Shown here piece by piece: positions 23,943 through 32,796 of a stretch of 34,095 bases of DNA (position 1 is its first letter; every line of letters starts with the position of its first letter). The DNA is taken from contig SVTO01000031.1 of NCBI GenBank assembly GCA_015063745.1, positions 1-34,095 on the forward strand. The letters run 5' to 3'. This stretch comes from Oscillospiraceae bacterium. GTDB lineage: Bacteria; Bacillota; Clostridia; Oscillospirales; CAG-272. The notes below the pieces were generated by a model, which was not told where the DNA came from, ran no database searches, and worked only from the letters and a program-made list of their open reading frames with translations. The position numbers and the translations under genes are program-made.

Positions 23943-25886
23943 TTACGGGATCACGGGGAAAATGATGTCACAGCGGAACAGATCTCCGTCACAGTGGACC
24001 TTGAATTCACCACCCTGCAGCTCCACAAGGCTCTTGGCGATATTCAGTCCCAGTCCGCTTCCCTCGGAGGCACGGCTGCGATCCCCCTGGACAAATCTTT
24101 CGGTCAGTTCGTCGGAGGATACGCTCAGCACTTCTCTGGAGATATTCTTCACGCTGATGCATACGGTATTTGTATCTGCGGTAACGACGATATAGACTCT
24201 TGTTCCCGTCAGGGCGTATTTGCAGACATTGGAGTAGAGGTTATCCAGTACCCGCCACAGCAGTCTGCCGTCCACGCTGGCGTATATATCCTCCGGCGGC
24301 AATACAGTCATGACGGTCAGGCCGTTTTGTTCCATTTTGTTTTCGTATTCCCCGACGGACTGGCGGACGATCTGGCAGATGCTCAGTCTTTCCGGAGAGA
24401 CGGGGAGGTTGCCGGTGGAGGCTTTTGAGGCTTCGATCAGGTCTTCCGTCAGCTTTTTCAGCCGTGCGGACTGTCTGCCGAGGATTTCCGTATATTCCCG
24501 GGCGGCGGGGGGCAGGTCTTCTCTGGCCAGCAGATCGGTGTAGTTGATGATGGAGGTCAGGGGAGTTTTGATGTCATGGGAGACATTGGTGATCAGTTCG
24601 GTTTTGAACCGTTCGCTTTTCATTTTTTCTTCCACGGCTTTTTCCATGCCGTAACCGATGGCGTTCAGATTCCGGGCGTGTTCACGGAAGGTGAGAAATA
24701 CGCCGGATGTGTCGGTTTTGTAGGACAGATTTCCGTTTGCCAGTTCCCGTCCGGCTTTTTCCACGGTGCGGTATGCCAAAGCGGCGTACAGGAACAGGCC
24801 GAAGATCAGGATATTGTAGGATACGGCACACAGGAAGAAGAAGAAGCTATGCCAGCTCCAAAGGATCAGAATACCGTTGACCAGCAGGACAATGGGGACG
24901 ATGACGGCGGCCTGCCATACGGTCGGGAGTTTGGTAACCCAGCTCAGCATACGGCCGATACCGCGGAAAATCCAGCGCAGGAAACGGAATACGGCGGCGA
25001 TGCAGTACCAGATCAGGGTATTCTGCAGAAGAGTTCCCTTTTTGATTCTGGCAACGGTGGTGCACCACAGGGCAAGCACAAACAGAATCAGCAGGACAAT
25101 GGAGATAACACCCAGCACAAACTGCAGCAGTTCCGGGCGCAGATAGTAAAACTGTTCCACAGCATCGATCACGAAGAATAGGGGGAATGCGCCAAGACCG
25201 GCGAGGATAGCGAGGTACAGGTCATAGGGGATTTTATCCAGCCAAAACAGGGTGATCCCTTCCCTGCCGCCCACGTGCCCTATGGCAAAGGTCATGGCAA
25301 TGCCGGATACCAGCCACAGGAGAATGACGGCGGTCAATACGATGGGCAGGGCGATGTGCATGGTATAGCCGAAGTGAATTACATCTGTTACGAGGGTGTA
25401 CATATCCACAACACCGTTCTGCGGGCAGTAGTATCCTTTGACAAGGTACTGTGTGCGCTCCATCTCCCATCCGTTGGACGATTCTTTGTACACATCCACA
25501 GCAAAGACATTCGTACGTTCCTCTGTGACGATCGCTTCTTCTCCGTTATAGGTGGAATGTACTTCGGTATACTCAGGTTCCGCAGATCCGTCAAGAGTGG
25601 CTTTATAAATGGTATACCGGAAGTTGTTGGTACCGCGGAGGTCGGCGGAAGAGTTGTAGTATTCCATGCTGTCATCGTACGACCATGCGTATTCGTCCAT
25701 GACGTTATAGCATTTCTGGGCGGTGATCTGTTTGTACAGATACTGTCGGGTATCCCCCTCGTTACGGCTGTATACACCCAGTATGACGGAGATCACCATC
25801 ATTACCGCCAGAAAAATCATGCTTACTGCCAGCACAAAAGTGGAAAATACAAGCAGGATCTGTTTCATCCAGGATGCGATTTTCAT
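23943..25886 (-). CDS. Polytopic sensor histidine kinase
   Basis: The 647-residue kinase has one N-terminal transmembrane helix (about 12-38), an extracellular domain (about 40-165), then a block of about six transmembrane segments (about 172-375). A HAMP-like linker follows, then the HisKA helix NVSHDIKTPLTS with phospho-accepting His437 and an HATPase domain with N-box LDNLYSNVCKY (547-557) and G-box GSGLGL (609-614). The large membrane block between sensor loop and catalytic core is unusual and suggests detection of a membrane or envelope signal. AGGAG precedes the ATG at 25886. It lies 47 nt downstream of its response regulator gene, on the same strand. Confidence 0.95.
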   Translation of the reverse strand: MKIASWMKQILLVFSTFVLAVSMIFLAVMMVISVILGVYSRNEGDTRQYLYKQITAQKCYNVMDEYAWSYDDSMEYYNSSADLRGTNNFRYTIYKATLDGSAEPEYTEVHSTYNGEEAIVTEERTNVFAVDVYKESSNGWEMERTQYLVKGYYCPQNGVVDMYTLVTDVIHFGYTMHIALPIVLTAVILLWLVSGIAMTFAIGHVGGREGITLFWLDKIPYDLYLAILAGLGAFPLFFVIDAVEQFYYLRPELLQFVLGVISIVLLILFVLALWCTTVARIKKGTLLQNTLIWYCIAAVFRFLRWIFRGIGRMLSWVTKLPTVWQAAVIVPIVLLVNGILILWSWHSFFFFLCAVSYNILIFGLFLYAALAYRTVEKAGRELANGNLSYKTDTSGVFLTFREHARNLNAIGYGMEKAVEEKMKSERFKTELITNVSHDIKTPLTSIINYTDLLAREDLPPAAREYTEILGRQSARLKKLTEDLIEASKASTGNLPVSPERLSICQIVRQSVGEYENKMEQNGLTVMTVLPPEDIYASVDGRLLWRVLDNLYSNVCKYALTGTRVYIVVTADTNTVCISVKNISREVLSVSSDELTERFVQGDRSRASEGSGLGLNIAKSLVELQGGEFKVHCDGDLFRCDIIFPVIP

Positions 25887-25933
25887 AAGCAGTTCTCCTA
25901 TATTGTATATTGTAGGGATTATTTAATCCATCT

Positions 25934-26623
25934 TCAGATTTTTTCCATTTTGTAACCCAGTCCCCAGACTACACGGATGTAACGGGGCTCGGAGGGGTTG
26001 ATTTCCAGTTTTTCTCTGAGATGCCGGATGTGGACCGCTACGGAATTTTCACTGCCGATGGGGGATTCCTTCCAGACCTGTTCGTAAATCTGGTGAATGG
26101 AGAAAACCTGTCCCGGGTTCTGCAGGAACAGCCGCAGCATACTGTATTCGATGGGCGTCAGGGAAACCGCTTCGCCGTCCACGGTAACCGATTTGGTTTT
26201 GTCGTTCATGATAATACCGCCGTTGGCTAAGGTATCCGTGGTTTTCGGCATACCGCCGAGGGTGGCGTACCGTCTCAGATGGGAGCGTACGCGGGCTGTC
26301 AGCTCCAGGGGATCGAAGGGCTTGGTCACATAATCGTCGGCACCGATGTTCAGGCCAAGTATCTTGTCCCCGCTTTCGCTTTTGGCCGTCAGGAACAGTA
26401 TCGGCAGGTTGTGCTCTTTGCGGATCTTTGCGGTGGCGGTGATCCCGTCCATTTCCGGCATCATGATGTCCATCAGAATCAGGTGGACTTCGTTATTTTC
26501 CAGTATATCCAGCGCCTCAAGGCCGTTGGCGGCTTTCAGGACGTTATAGCCTTCGGCTGTCAGGTAGATTTCCACAGCGGATACAATATCTTTTTCGTCA
26601 TCACATACCAGTATCGTATACAT
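25934..26623 (-). CDS. OmpR/PhoB-type response regulator
   Basis: This 229-residue regulator has a receiver domain with acidic pair Asp8-Asp9, phosphorylation site Asp52 in MDIMMPEMDG (51-60), switch Thr79 (FLTAK) and Lys101 (TKPFD), and a C-terminal winged helix (about 130-229) ending in RVVWGLGYK. The ATG at 26623 is chosen because GGAGG lies 6 nt upstream; the frame extends to 26635 but that start lacks a site. It pairs with the kinase gene downstream. Targets are unknown. Confidence 0.95.
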   Translation of the reverse strand: MYTILVCDDEKDIVSAVEIYLTAEGYNVLKAANGLEALDILENNEVHLILMDIMMPEMDGITATAKIRKEHNLPILFLTAKSESGDKILGLNIGADDYVTKPFDPLELTARVRSHLRRYATLGGMPKTTDTLANGGIIMNDKTKSVTVDGEAVSLTPIEYSMLRLFLQNPGQVFSIHQIYEQVWKESPIGSENSVAVHIRHLREKLEINPSEPRYIRVVWGLGYKMEKI

Positions 26624-26653
26624 ATATGCCTCCATGTTTCTCTTTCTGTATAT

Positions 26654-26659
26654 ATTGTA
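26654..26659 (-). promoter_or_regulatory. Extended -10 promoter of the two-component operon
   Basis: On the minus strand TACAAT (26659-26654) is preceded by TGG, an extended -10, with no good -35 (TTTCTT). This places the start about 25 nt before the ATG. Confidence 0.5.
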
Positions 26660-26787
26660 CCAGAAAAGATATTAAAAAGAAAGAGGGGAAAACTTTAAGA
26701 ATTTATTATGATCGCAAACTTCGCCGGGACATGGCAAAAACCACAGTTTCACGACGGCGGAAAAACAGAAATTCCCGCTTTTGCCCA

Positions 26788-26816
26788 TTGACTTTCACTG
26801 ACGGATATGGTACACT
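26788..26816 (+). promoter_or_regulatory. Sigma-A promoter of the pyr operon
   Basis: TTGACT (26788-26793) and TACACT (26811-26816) are 17 nt apart. A perfect 10-bp palindrome ACTATATAGT (26814-26823) overlaps the -10 and the predicted start. Confidence 0.78.
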
Positions 26817-26826
26817 ATATAGTAGG

Positions 26827-26864
26827 TTAGAATGAGCGTAGTGCGGACTTGTTCCGTGCGCTAA
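26827..26864 (+). promoter_or_regulatory. Structured leader hairpin of the pyr operon
   Basis: Three 4-bp helices stack: TTAG with CTAA, CGTA with TGCG, and CGGA with TCCG (loop CTTGT), with bulges only on the 5' side. It starts a few nt after the predicted transcript start and ends 18 nt before the pyrC ribosome binding site. No T-tract and no recognisable PyrR-binding consensus were seen. Confidence 0.45.
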
Positions 26865-26894
26865 GTAAATATGCAATGAATGGGGAGTAGTATG

Positions 26895-28145
26895 ATGATT
26901 ATCAGCAGTAAGAATGTTTGGATCGACAATCAGTTTACACCCGCCGCTCTTTGTATTGAAGATGGAAGAATTGTTCGTGTGGATCCGTTTACGGAGAATG
27001 CGGACATTTTTTTAGGTGATTATGCTGTTTTTCCCGGTTTTATCGATGTGCACGTGCATTTGCGAGAACCGGGTTTTTTATACAAAGAAACCATTGCCAG
27101 CGGTACAAAAGCGGCAGCAAGAGGCGGATATACCACCGTTTTTGCCATGCCCAACCTAAATCCCGTGCCGGACTGTCCCGAGCATCTGGTTGTTCAGCTG
27201 GAGGCGATTCGCAAGGATGCCTGCATCAGAGTCCTTCCCTACGGTTCTCTGACGGTAGGTCAGAACGGTAAGGAAATGGCGGATCTGGCCGGTATGGCTG
27301 CGAATGTGTGTGCCTTCTCCGATGACGGACGGGGGGTACAGAACGAAGATATGATGCGGCAGCTGATGTTCGAAGTAAAGAAACTGGGTAAGATCGCTGC
27401 GGCACACTGCGAAGTCAATGATCTGCTGAACGGCGGGTACATTCACGACGGTGATTACGCCAAAGCACACGGACACAGAGGGATCTGCTCCGCTTCCGAA
27501 TGGAGGATGATTGAGAGAGACATCCGTCTGGCGGAAGAAACCGGTTGTCCCTATCATGTATGCCATATTTCCACCGCGGAAAGCGTTTCCCTGATCCGGG
27601 ATGCCAAGAAGCGCGGTGTGGACATTACCTGCGAAACCGGCCCCCATTATCTGACCATGTGTGATGCGGATCTGCAGGAAGACGGACGATTCAAGATGAA
27701 TCCCCCTCTTCGCAGTGCGTCGGACAAGGAAGCACTGCTCGCCGGTATTCTGGACGGTACGATCGACATGATCGCGACGGACCATGCGCCTCACAGTGCC
27801 GAGGAAAAAGGCCGGGGACTGGAAAAGAGTGCCATGGGTGTGGTCGGTATCGAGACGGCCTTCCCGGTTCTCTATGCAAAGCTGGTGAAGACCGGGTTTA
27901 TGTCTCTGGAGAGACTGATCGGTATGCTGACCACGGCGCCGGCTGCCCGATTCGGTCTGGAAAATCCGGAAATCAAAGCAGGGGCGAGAGCCGATATTAC
28001 GGTATTTGATCTGGACTGCGCATACACGGTAGATCCGGCGGATTTCCTGTCCATGGGCAGGGCAACTCCTTTTGCCGGATGGACGGTTCAGGGCAGATGT
28101 GTGCTGACACTTGCCGCAGGTAAGATCGCTTACGAGGGGAGATAA
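26895..28145 (+). CDS. pyrC: Dihydroorotase
   Basis: This 416-residue class I dihydroorotase cyclises carbamoyl-aspartate to dihydroorotate. Metal-site motifs are DVHVHLREPG (51-60), AAHCEVND, the CHIST segment and ATDHAPHS. ETGPHYL is another family landmark. The ATG at 26895 lies 7 nt after GGGGAG; ATGs at 26880 and 26892 are alternatives of little consequence. It is the first gene of the pyr operon and ends 2 nt before pyrK. Confidence 0.97.
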   Translation: MIISSKNVWIDNQFTPAALCIEDGRIVRVDPFTENADIFLGDYAVFPGFIDVHVHLREPGFLYKETIASGTKAAARGGYTTVFAMPNLNPVPDCPEHLVVQLEAIRKDACIRVLPYGSLTVGQNGKEMADLAGMAANVCAFSDDGRGVQNEDMMRQLMFEVKKLGKIAAAHCEVNDLLNGGYIHDGDYAKAHGHRGICSASEWRMIERDIRLAEETGCPYHVCHISTAESVSLIRDAKKRGVDITCETGPHYLTMCDADLQEDGRFKMNPPLRSASDKEALLAGILDGTIDMIATDHAPHSAEEKGRGLEKSAMGVVGIETAFPVLYAKLVKTGFMSLERLIGMLTTAPAARFGLENPEIKAGARADITVFDLDCAYTVDPADFLSMGRATPFAGWTVQGRCVLTLAAGKIAYEGR

Positions 28146-28147
28146 TC

Positions 28148-28876
28148 ATGAAGCAGAGTATTTTTACGATTGAAACCAATGTAAATATTGCCAAGGATGT
28201 GTACCGCATGACGCTGATCGGGGATACGTCCGAAATCACCCGTCCCGGTCAGTTTGTGAACATTCAGCTGGACGGATTCTATCTGAGACGGCCGATTTCC
28301 GTATGCGACTGGGAAGAACGAACGCTGACGCTGATCTACAAGGTTCTCGGACGCGGCACCGAAGCTATGTCCCATTATACCCCCGGCACCGGGCTGGATG
28401 TTCTGACCGGGCTCGGCAACGGATTTGATGTGGACAAGGCCGGGGACAATCCGGTTCTGGCAGGCGGCGGCGTGGGTGTGCCTCCCATGTACGGTCTGGC
28501 CAAGAGACTGCGGGAAATGGGTAAGAATGTTACCGTGGTTATGGGCTTTGCCTCTGCGGAGGATGTATTTTATGAAGAAGAGCTGACAAAGCTGGGCTGC
28601 ACTGTGAAGGTGGCTACCGTGGACGGAAGCTACGGCAAAAAGGGATTTGTGACCGATCTGATGGACGGCAGTTATTCCTACAGCTATGCCTGCGGTCCCA
28701 TTCCCATGCTGAAGGCGGTTTACGACAAGCTGCCCTGCGGCGGTGAATACAGCTTTGAAGAACGCATGGGCTGCGGATTCGGTGCCTGCATGGGTTGTTC
28801 CTGCAAGACCAAATACGGCAGTCTGCGTATATGCAAGGACGGTCCCGTTCTGGAAAAGGAGATCATCGTATGGTAA
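28148..28876 (+). CDS. pyrK: Dihydroorotate dehydrogenase B electron-transfer subunit
   Basis: This 242-residue FAD/[2Fe-2S] subunit passes electrons from PyrD to NAD+. It has the flavin-binding RRPISVCD (47-54), the nucleotide-side GGGVGVPPMYGLA (106-118) and the [2Fe-2S] cysteines Cys209, Cys214, Cys217 and Cys229. It overlaps the start of pyrD by 7 nt, as expected for subunits made in equal amounts. Confidence 0.97.
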   Translation: MKQSIFTIETNVNIAKDVYRMTLIGDTSEITRPGQFVNIQLDGFYLRRPISVCDWEERTLTLIYKVLGRGTEAMSHYTPGTGLDVLTGLGNGFDVDKAGDNPVLAGGGVGVPPMYGLAKRLREMGKNVTVVMGFASAEDVFYEEELTKLGCTVKVATVDGSYGKKGFVTDLMDGSYSYSYACGPIPMLKAVYDKLPCGGEYSFEERMGCGFGACMGCSCKTKYGSLRICKDGPVLEKEIIVW

Positions 28877-29784
28877 ACACTACAATTCATCTGTCCGGTC
28901 TTGTGCTGGACAATCCCATCATTCCGGCAAGCGGTACTTTCGGTTACGGCAGAGAATTTGCGGAGCTGTACGACATCCGCTGTCTCGGTTCCTTCTCCAT
29001 CAAGGGTACCACCAAGGATCCCCGTTTCGGCAATCCTACCCCGCGTATTGCTGAATGTCCCAACGGTATGATCAACGCGGTCGGTCTGCAGAATCCCGGT
29101 ATTGAAAAGGTAATTGCGGAAGAACTGCCCAACATCAAGAAGATTTTCGGCAAGCCCGTTGTGGCCAATATCGGCGGGTTCTCCCTGGAAGAATATGTTT
29201 ACTGCGCCGAAAAGATGGATGCCTGTGACAATGTGGGTATTCTGGAGGTCAACATCAGCTGTCCCAATGTACACGGCGGCGGTATGGGCTTCGGTACTAC
29301 GGCGGAATCCGCGGCTTCTGTTACGGAAGCGGTAAAAAAAGTGACCACCAAGCCTGTTTATGTAAAGCTGACACCCAATGTTACCGACATCGTATCCATT
29401 GCCAAGGCGGTGGAAGCGGCCGGTGCTGACGGGATCAGCATGATCAATACTCTGGTCGGTATGCGCATTGATTTGAAACGCAAGAAACCCGTGATCGCCA
29501 ACACTACCGGCGGTTTCTCCGGTCCTGCCATCCTGCCCGTGGCTCTGGCGCAGGTTTACAGAGTATATGACGCTGTCAACATTCCCATCATCGGTATGGG
29601 TGGGATTTCTTCTGCGGAAGATGTGATTGAAATGATGCTTGCCGGTGCTTCTGCCGTGCAGATCGGCGCCGCAAATCTGGTCAATCCCTACATCTGCAGA
29701 GATATCGTTGCCGCTCTGCCGGAGGTTATGCAGAAATACGGAATCACAAATTTAGAAGAATGCACAGGAGGAGCACACAGATGA
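28870..29784 (+). CDS. pyrD: Dihydroorotate dehydrogenase B catalytic subunit
   Basis: This 304-residue class IB FMN protein oxidises dihydroorotate to orotate. The active-site segment [11 protein letters not shown] contains Cys131, the base typical of class I enzymes. Other landmarks are PASGTFGYG (19-27), the GIISAEDV-like GGISSAEDV and the phosphate-binding AGASAVQIG. The adjacent pyrK confirms type IB, which uses NAD+. The ATG at 28870 overlaps pyrK. Its stop overlaps the pyrF start in ATGA. Confidence 0.97.
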   Translation: MVNTTIHLSGLVLDNPIIPASGTFGYGREFAELYDIRCLGSFSIKGTTKDPRFGNPTPRIAECPNGMINAVGLQNPGIEKVIAEELPNIKKIFGKPVVANIGGFSLEEYVYCAEKMDACDNVGILEVNISCPNVHGGGMGFGTTAESAASVTEAVKKVTTKPVYVKLTPNVTDIVSIAKAVEAAGADGISMINTLVGMRIDLKRKKPVIANTTGGFSGPAILPVALAQVYRVYDAVNIPIIGMGGISSAEDVIEMMLAGASAVQIGAANLVNPYICRDIVAALPEVMQKYGITNLEECTGGAHR

Positions 29785-30479
29785 ACAGAGATGTAATTAT
29801 TGCATGCGATTTCGCGTCCAAGGAAGAGGTTATGACCTTTCTGAACCGTTTCGGTGATGAAAGACCTTTTGTCAAGATCGGTATGGAGCTGTACTATTCC
29901 GCAGGTCCCGATATCGTCAGAGAAATCAAGGAAAGAGGTCACAAGATCTTCCTCGACCTGAAGCTGCACGATATTCCCAATACTGTTAAGAAGTCCATGA
30001 ATGTTCTCTCCCGTCTGGGTGTGGACATGACCAACCTGCACGCTGCCGGTACCGTTGCCATGATGGAAGCCGCCATCGAAGGCCTGACCCGTCCCGACGG
30101 AACCCGTCCCCTGCTGATCGCCGTTACGCAGTTGACTTCTACCGGTGAAGACCGTATGCGCGAAGAACTGCTGATCGATCATCCCATCGACGAGGTTGTT
30201 ATGCACTATGCCGCCAATGCCAAGAAGGCAGGTCTGGACGGTGTTGTATGTTCTCCTCTGGAAGCCGGCAAGGTTCACGAAACCTGCGGTAAGGAATTCA
30301 TCACCGTGACCCCCGGTGTCCGTTTCGCGGACGGTGACATCGGCGACCAGGTTCGTGTTACCACTCCCGCCAAGGCAAAGGAAATCGGCTCCGACTTCAT
30401 CGTTGTGGGCAGACCCATTACCGCTGCTGCCGATCCTCTGGCCGCTTACAAGCGCTGTGTGGAAGAATTCTGTAAGTAA
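29781..30479 (+). CDS. pyrF: Orotidine 5'-phosphate decarboxylase
   Basis: This 232-residue enzyme decarboxylates OMP to UMP. The catalytic charged network is in [11 protein letters not shown] (58-68: Asp59, Lys61, Asp64), with [10 protein letters not shown] (30-39) and the phosphate-binding end VGRPIT. AGGAGG precedes the ATG, and the start overlaps pyrD by 4 nt, showing translational coupling. It is of the bacterial group 1 (short) type. Confidence 0.97.
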   Translation: MNRDVIIACDFASKEEVMTFLNRFGDERPFVKIGMELYYSAGPDIVREIKERGHKIFLDLKLHDIPNTVKKSMNVLSRLGVDMTNLHAAGTVAMMEAAIEGLTRPDGTRPLLIAVTQLTSTGEDRMREELLIDHPIDEVVMHYAANAKKAGLDGVVCSPLEAGKVHETCGKEFITVTPGVRFADGDIGDQVRVTTPAKAKEIGSDFIVVGRPITAAADPLAAYKRCVEEFCK

Positions 30480-30501
30480 TATTTGATACAAGGAGATAGA
30501 T

Positions 30502-31158
30502 ATGGAAAGCTACAAGAGAGAGTTCATCAAGTTCCTGCAGGATGCGGGAGTTCTGAAGTTCGGTGATTTTACTGCCAAGAGCGGCCGTAAGATTCCCTAT
30601 TTTATCAATGCCGGCGACATCAAGACCGGTGAACAGATCGCCAAGTTGGGTGAGTTCTATGCCAAGAGCTATCTGGAAAAGGTTGGCAATAAGAGAACCG
30701 TTCTGTACGGCCCCGCTTACAAAGGCATTTCCATTGCCGTTTCCTCTTCCATCGCTCTGTCCAAGAACGGCCTGGATGTTCCCTTCTTCTTTAATCGCAA
30801 GGAAGCCAAGGACCATGGCGAAGGCGGTATCTTTGTAGGGTATGTTCCGAAAGCCGGCGAAGAAGTGGTGATCGTGGAAGACGTTATCACCGCCGGTACC
30901 GCAATCCGCGAAAGCATGGCCAACCTCAGCTCTCTGGAAGGTGTTAAGGTTGCTGCTACCTTCGTTATGGTTGACCGCAAGGAAAAGGGTAAGGGCGAAA
31001 AGTCCGCCATGGCTGAAGTGGAAGAAGAATTCGGTTTCCCCGTTTATTCCGTTGTGGATGTTTATGACATCATCGAATATCTGGAAGAAGATCCGGCGAA
31101 CACCGAAAATGTGGAAAGAATCAAAAATTATCTGAGTGTGAATGGAGCCAAAGCATGA
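30502..31158 (+). CDS. pyrE: Orotate phosphoribosyltransferase
   Basis: This 218-residue PRTase joins orotate and PRPP to make OMP. The PRPP-binding motif is [16 protein letters not shown] (122-137), and [12 protein letters not shown] (23-34) and LYGPAYKGI (68-76) are typical. It follows pyrF by 22 nt with its own AAGGAG and overlaps pyrB by 4 nt (ATGA). Confidence 0.97.
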   Translation: MESYKREFIKFLQDAGVLKFGDFTAKSGRKIPYFINAGDIKTGEQIAKLGEFYAKSYLEKVGNKRTVLYGPAYKGISIAVSSSIALSKNGLDVPFFFNRKEAKDHGEGGIFVGYVPKAGEEVVIVEDVITAGTAIRESMANLSSLEGVKVAATFVMVDRKEKGKGEKSAMAEVEEEFGFPVYSVVDVYDIIEYLEEDPANTENVERIKNYLSVNGAKA

Positions 31159-32075
31159 GAAGTCTGATCGACATTCTGGAGCTGTCCACGGAAGAAATTG
31201 AAGATCTGATGGCCACAGCTGCCGATATTATTGCCAATCCCAAGAAATACTGTGAAGTTGCCAAGGGTAAGAAGCTGGCTACCCTGTTTTTTGAGCCTTC
31301 TACCAGAACCAGACTGAGTTTCGAAGCCGCTATGTATGAGCTGGGCGGTAATGTACTCGGTTTCTCCGAAGCACAGAGCAGCTCCGCTTCCAAAGGCGAG
31401 AGCGTTGCCGATACCGCCAAGGTTGTCAGCTGCTATGCGGACATTATTGCCATGCGTCATCCCAAGGAAGGTGCGCCCTATGTGGCTTCCCTGAATGCTT
31501 CCATCCCCGTGATCAATGCGGGTGACGGCGGTCACAATCATCCTACCCAGACCCTGACCGACCTGTTCACCATTCAGGCCGAAAAGAAGCGTCTGTCCAA
31601 CATGACCGTGGGCTTCTGCGGGGATTTGAAGTTCGGCAGAACCGTACATTCCCTGATTGCCGCGCTCTCCCGCTATGTGGGCATCAACATTGTGCTGATC
31701 TCTCCCACCGAGCTGAAACTGCCCGAATATGTACGCCGCGACATTCTGGTGAAGAACCGTATTCCCTACAAGGAAACCAACAATCTGGAATCCGTTATGC
31801 CGGAGCTGGATGTACTGTACATGACCAGAGTGCAGAAGGAACGTTTCTTCAGCGAAGAAGAATATCTCCGTCTGAAGGACAGCTACATTCTCACCGAAGA
31901 CAAGCTGAATGCCGCGAAATCCGATCTCTGCATCATGCATCCCCTGCCCCGCGTAAACGAAATTTCCGTAGCCATCGACAAGGATCCCAGAGCGTGCTAC
32001 TTCAAGCAGGTGCTGTACGGCAAATATATGCGTATGGCTCTGATCATGATGCTGCTGGAACTGAGCGCTGAATAA
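31155..32075 (+). CDS. pyrB: Aspartate carbamoyltransferase catalytic subunit
   Basis: This 306-residue subunit forms carbamoyl-aspartate, the first committed step. Carbamoyl phosphate is bound by [12 protein letters not shown] (46-57), with [10 protein letters not shown] and [10 protein letters not shown] as further landmarks; the length is that of E. coli PyrB. The pairing with pyrI next door implies the class B, allosteric dodecamer. It is coupled to pyrE by a 4-nt overlap. Confidence 0.98.
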   Translation: MRSLIDILELSTEEIEDLMATAADIIANPKKYCEVAKGKKLATLFFEPSTRTRLSFEAAMYELGGNVLGFSEAQSSSASKGESVADTAKVVSCYADIIAMRHPKEGAPYVASLNASIPVINAGDGGHNHPTQTLTDLFTIQAEKKRLSNMTVGFCGDLKFGRTVHSLIAALSRYVGINIVLISPTELKLPEYVRRDILVKNRIPYKETNNLESVMPELDVLYMTRVQKERFFSEEEYLRLKDSYILTEDKLNAAKSDLCIMHPLPRVNEISVAIDKDPRACYFKQVLYGKYMRMALIMMLLELSAE

Positions 32076-32093
32076 GGAACGGAGGATACGTAC

Positions 32094-32522
32094 ATGAAAA
32101 TTGATTCCATCAAGAACGGTCTTGTACTGGACCACATCACCGCCGGCCGCAGTATGGACATTTACAATCTGCTGAAGCTGGGCGATCTGGACTGCTCCGT
32201 TGCCATCATCAAGAATGCCCCCTCCAAGAAAATGGGTAAGAAGGACATTATCAAGATCGATGCCGATATGGATCTGAAGCTGGATGTACTGGGTTATATT
32301 GACCCCGATATTACCGTAAATGTGATCCGTGACGGCAGCTGTGTGGAAAAGAAGCATCTGGAGCTTCCCGAAAAACTCACGGGTGTGATCCGCTGCAAGA
32401 ATCCCCGCTGCATCACTTCCACGGAACAGGAACTGCCCCACATTTTCCATCTGACGGACCGCAGTGAGGGTACTTATCGCTGTGTGTACTGTGATACCAT
32501 GGCTAAGAAAATGCATTATTGA
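32094..32522 (+). CDS. pyrI: Aspartate carbamoyltransferase regulatory subunit
   Basis: This 142-residue subunit has the N-terminal nucleotide-binding domain (NGLVLDHITAG) and the C-terminal zinc site with Cys101, Cys106, Cys130 and Cys133. It confers CTP/ATP feedback on PyrB, so the pathway has protein-level control in addition to any leader control. It is the last gene of the operon, directly before the terminator. Confidence 0.97.
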   Translation: MKIDSIKNGLVLDHITAGRSMDIYNLLKLGDLDCSVAIIKNAPSKKMGKKDIIKIDADMDLKLDVLGYIDPDITVNVIRDGSCVEKKHLELPEKLTGVIRCKNPRCITSTEQELPHIFHLTDRSEGTYRCVYCDTMAKKMHY

Positions 32523-32539
32523 TCGGTTAATCCGTTCGG

Positions 32540-32572
32540 AGAGGATGCCCTGTGGGGGTATCCTCTTTTTTT
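32540..32572 (+). terminator. Terminator of the pyr operon
   Basis: AGAGGATGCCC (32540-32550) pairs with GGGTATCCTCT (32556-32566) with one G-U pair and a short loop, followed by seven T residues. It ends the seven-gene operon. Confidence 0.9.
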
Positions 32573-32738
32573 GCGCATAAATCTCCGGGTCTATCCTATG
32601 GCGATATATTGCTTTTGTGTAGTTTGCTGTTTTTGTTGTGTTTTTGCATATTTCACAAGCGGATTATCCTTGCCATTTTTTATGTTTACGATATAGCTTT
32701 TGTTAATTTCACGATTTTTGAAAAAAAGCAAAAGGCAC

Positions 32739-32767
32739 TTTACTTTTTGAAAAATTTGAAGTAAAAT
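32739..32767 (+). promoter_or_regulatory. Promoter and inverted repeat before the solute-binding protein gene
   Basis: TTTACT (32739-32744) and TAAAAT (32762-32767) are 17 nt apart. A perfect 7-bp inverted repeat, TTTACTT (32739-32745) with AAGTAAA (32759-32765), covers the whole promoter and could be an operator. The rest of 32573-32738 is AT-rich and appears non-coding. Confidence 0.58.
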
Positions 32768-32796
32768 ATAATTAATTCTACTCAAGGAGTCAGATT

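Noticed and set aside
26823-26894. PyrR-controlled attenuator in the pyr leader
   Set aside because: No PyrR-binding loop consensus and no terminator with T-tract before pyrC.
32552-32764. 70-residue hydrophobic frame after pyrI
   Set aside because: It starts inside the pyr terminator, lacks a ribosome binding site and overlaps the next promoter.
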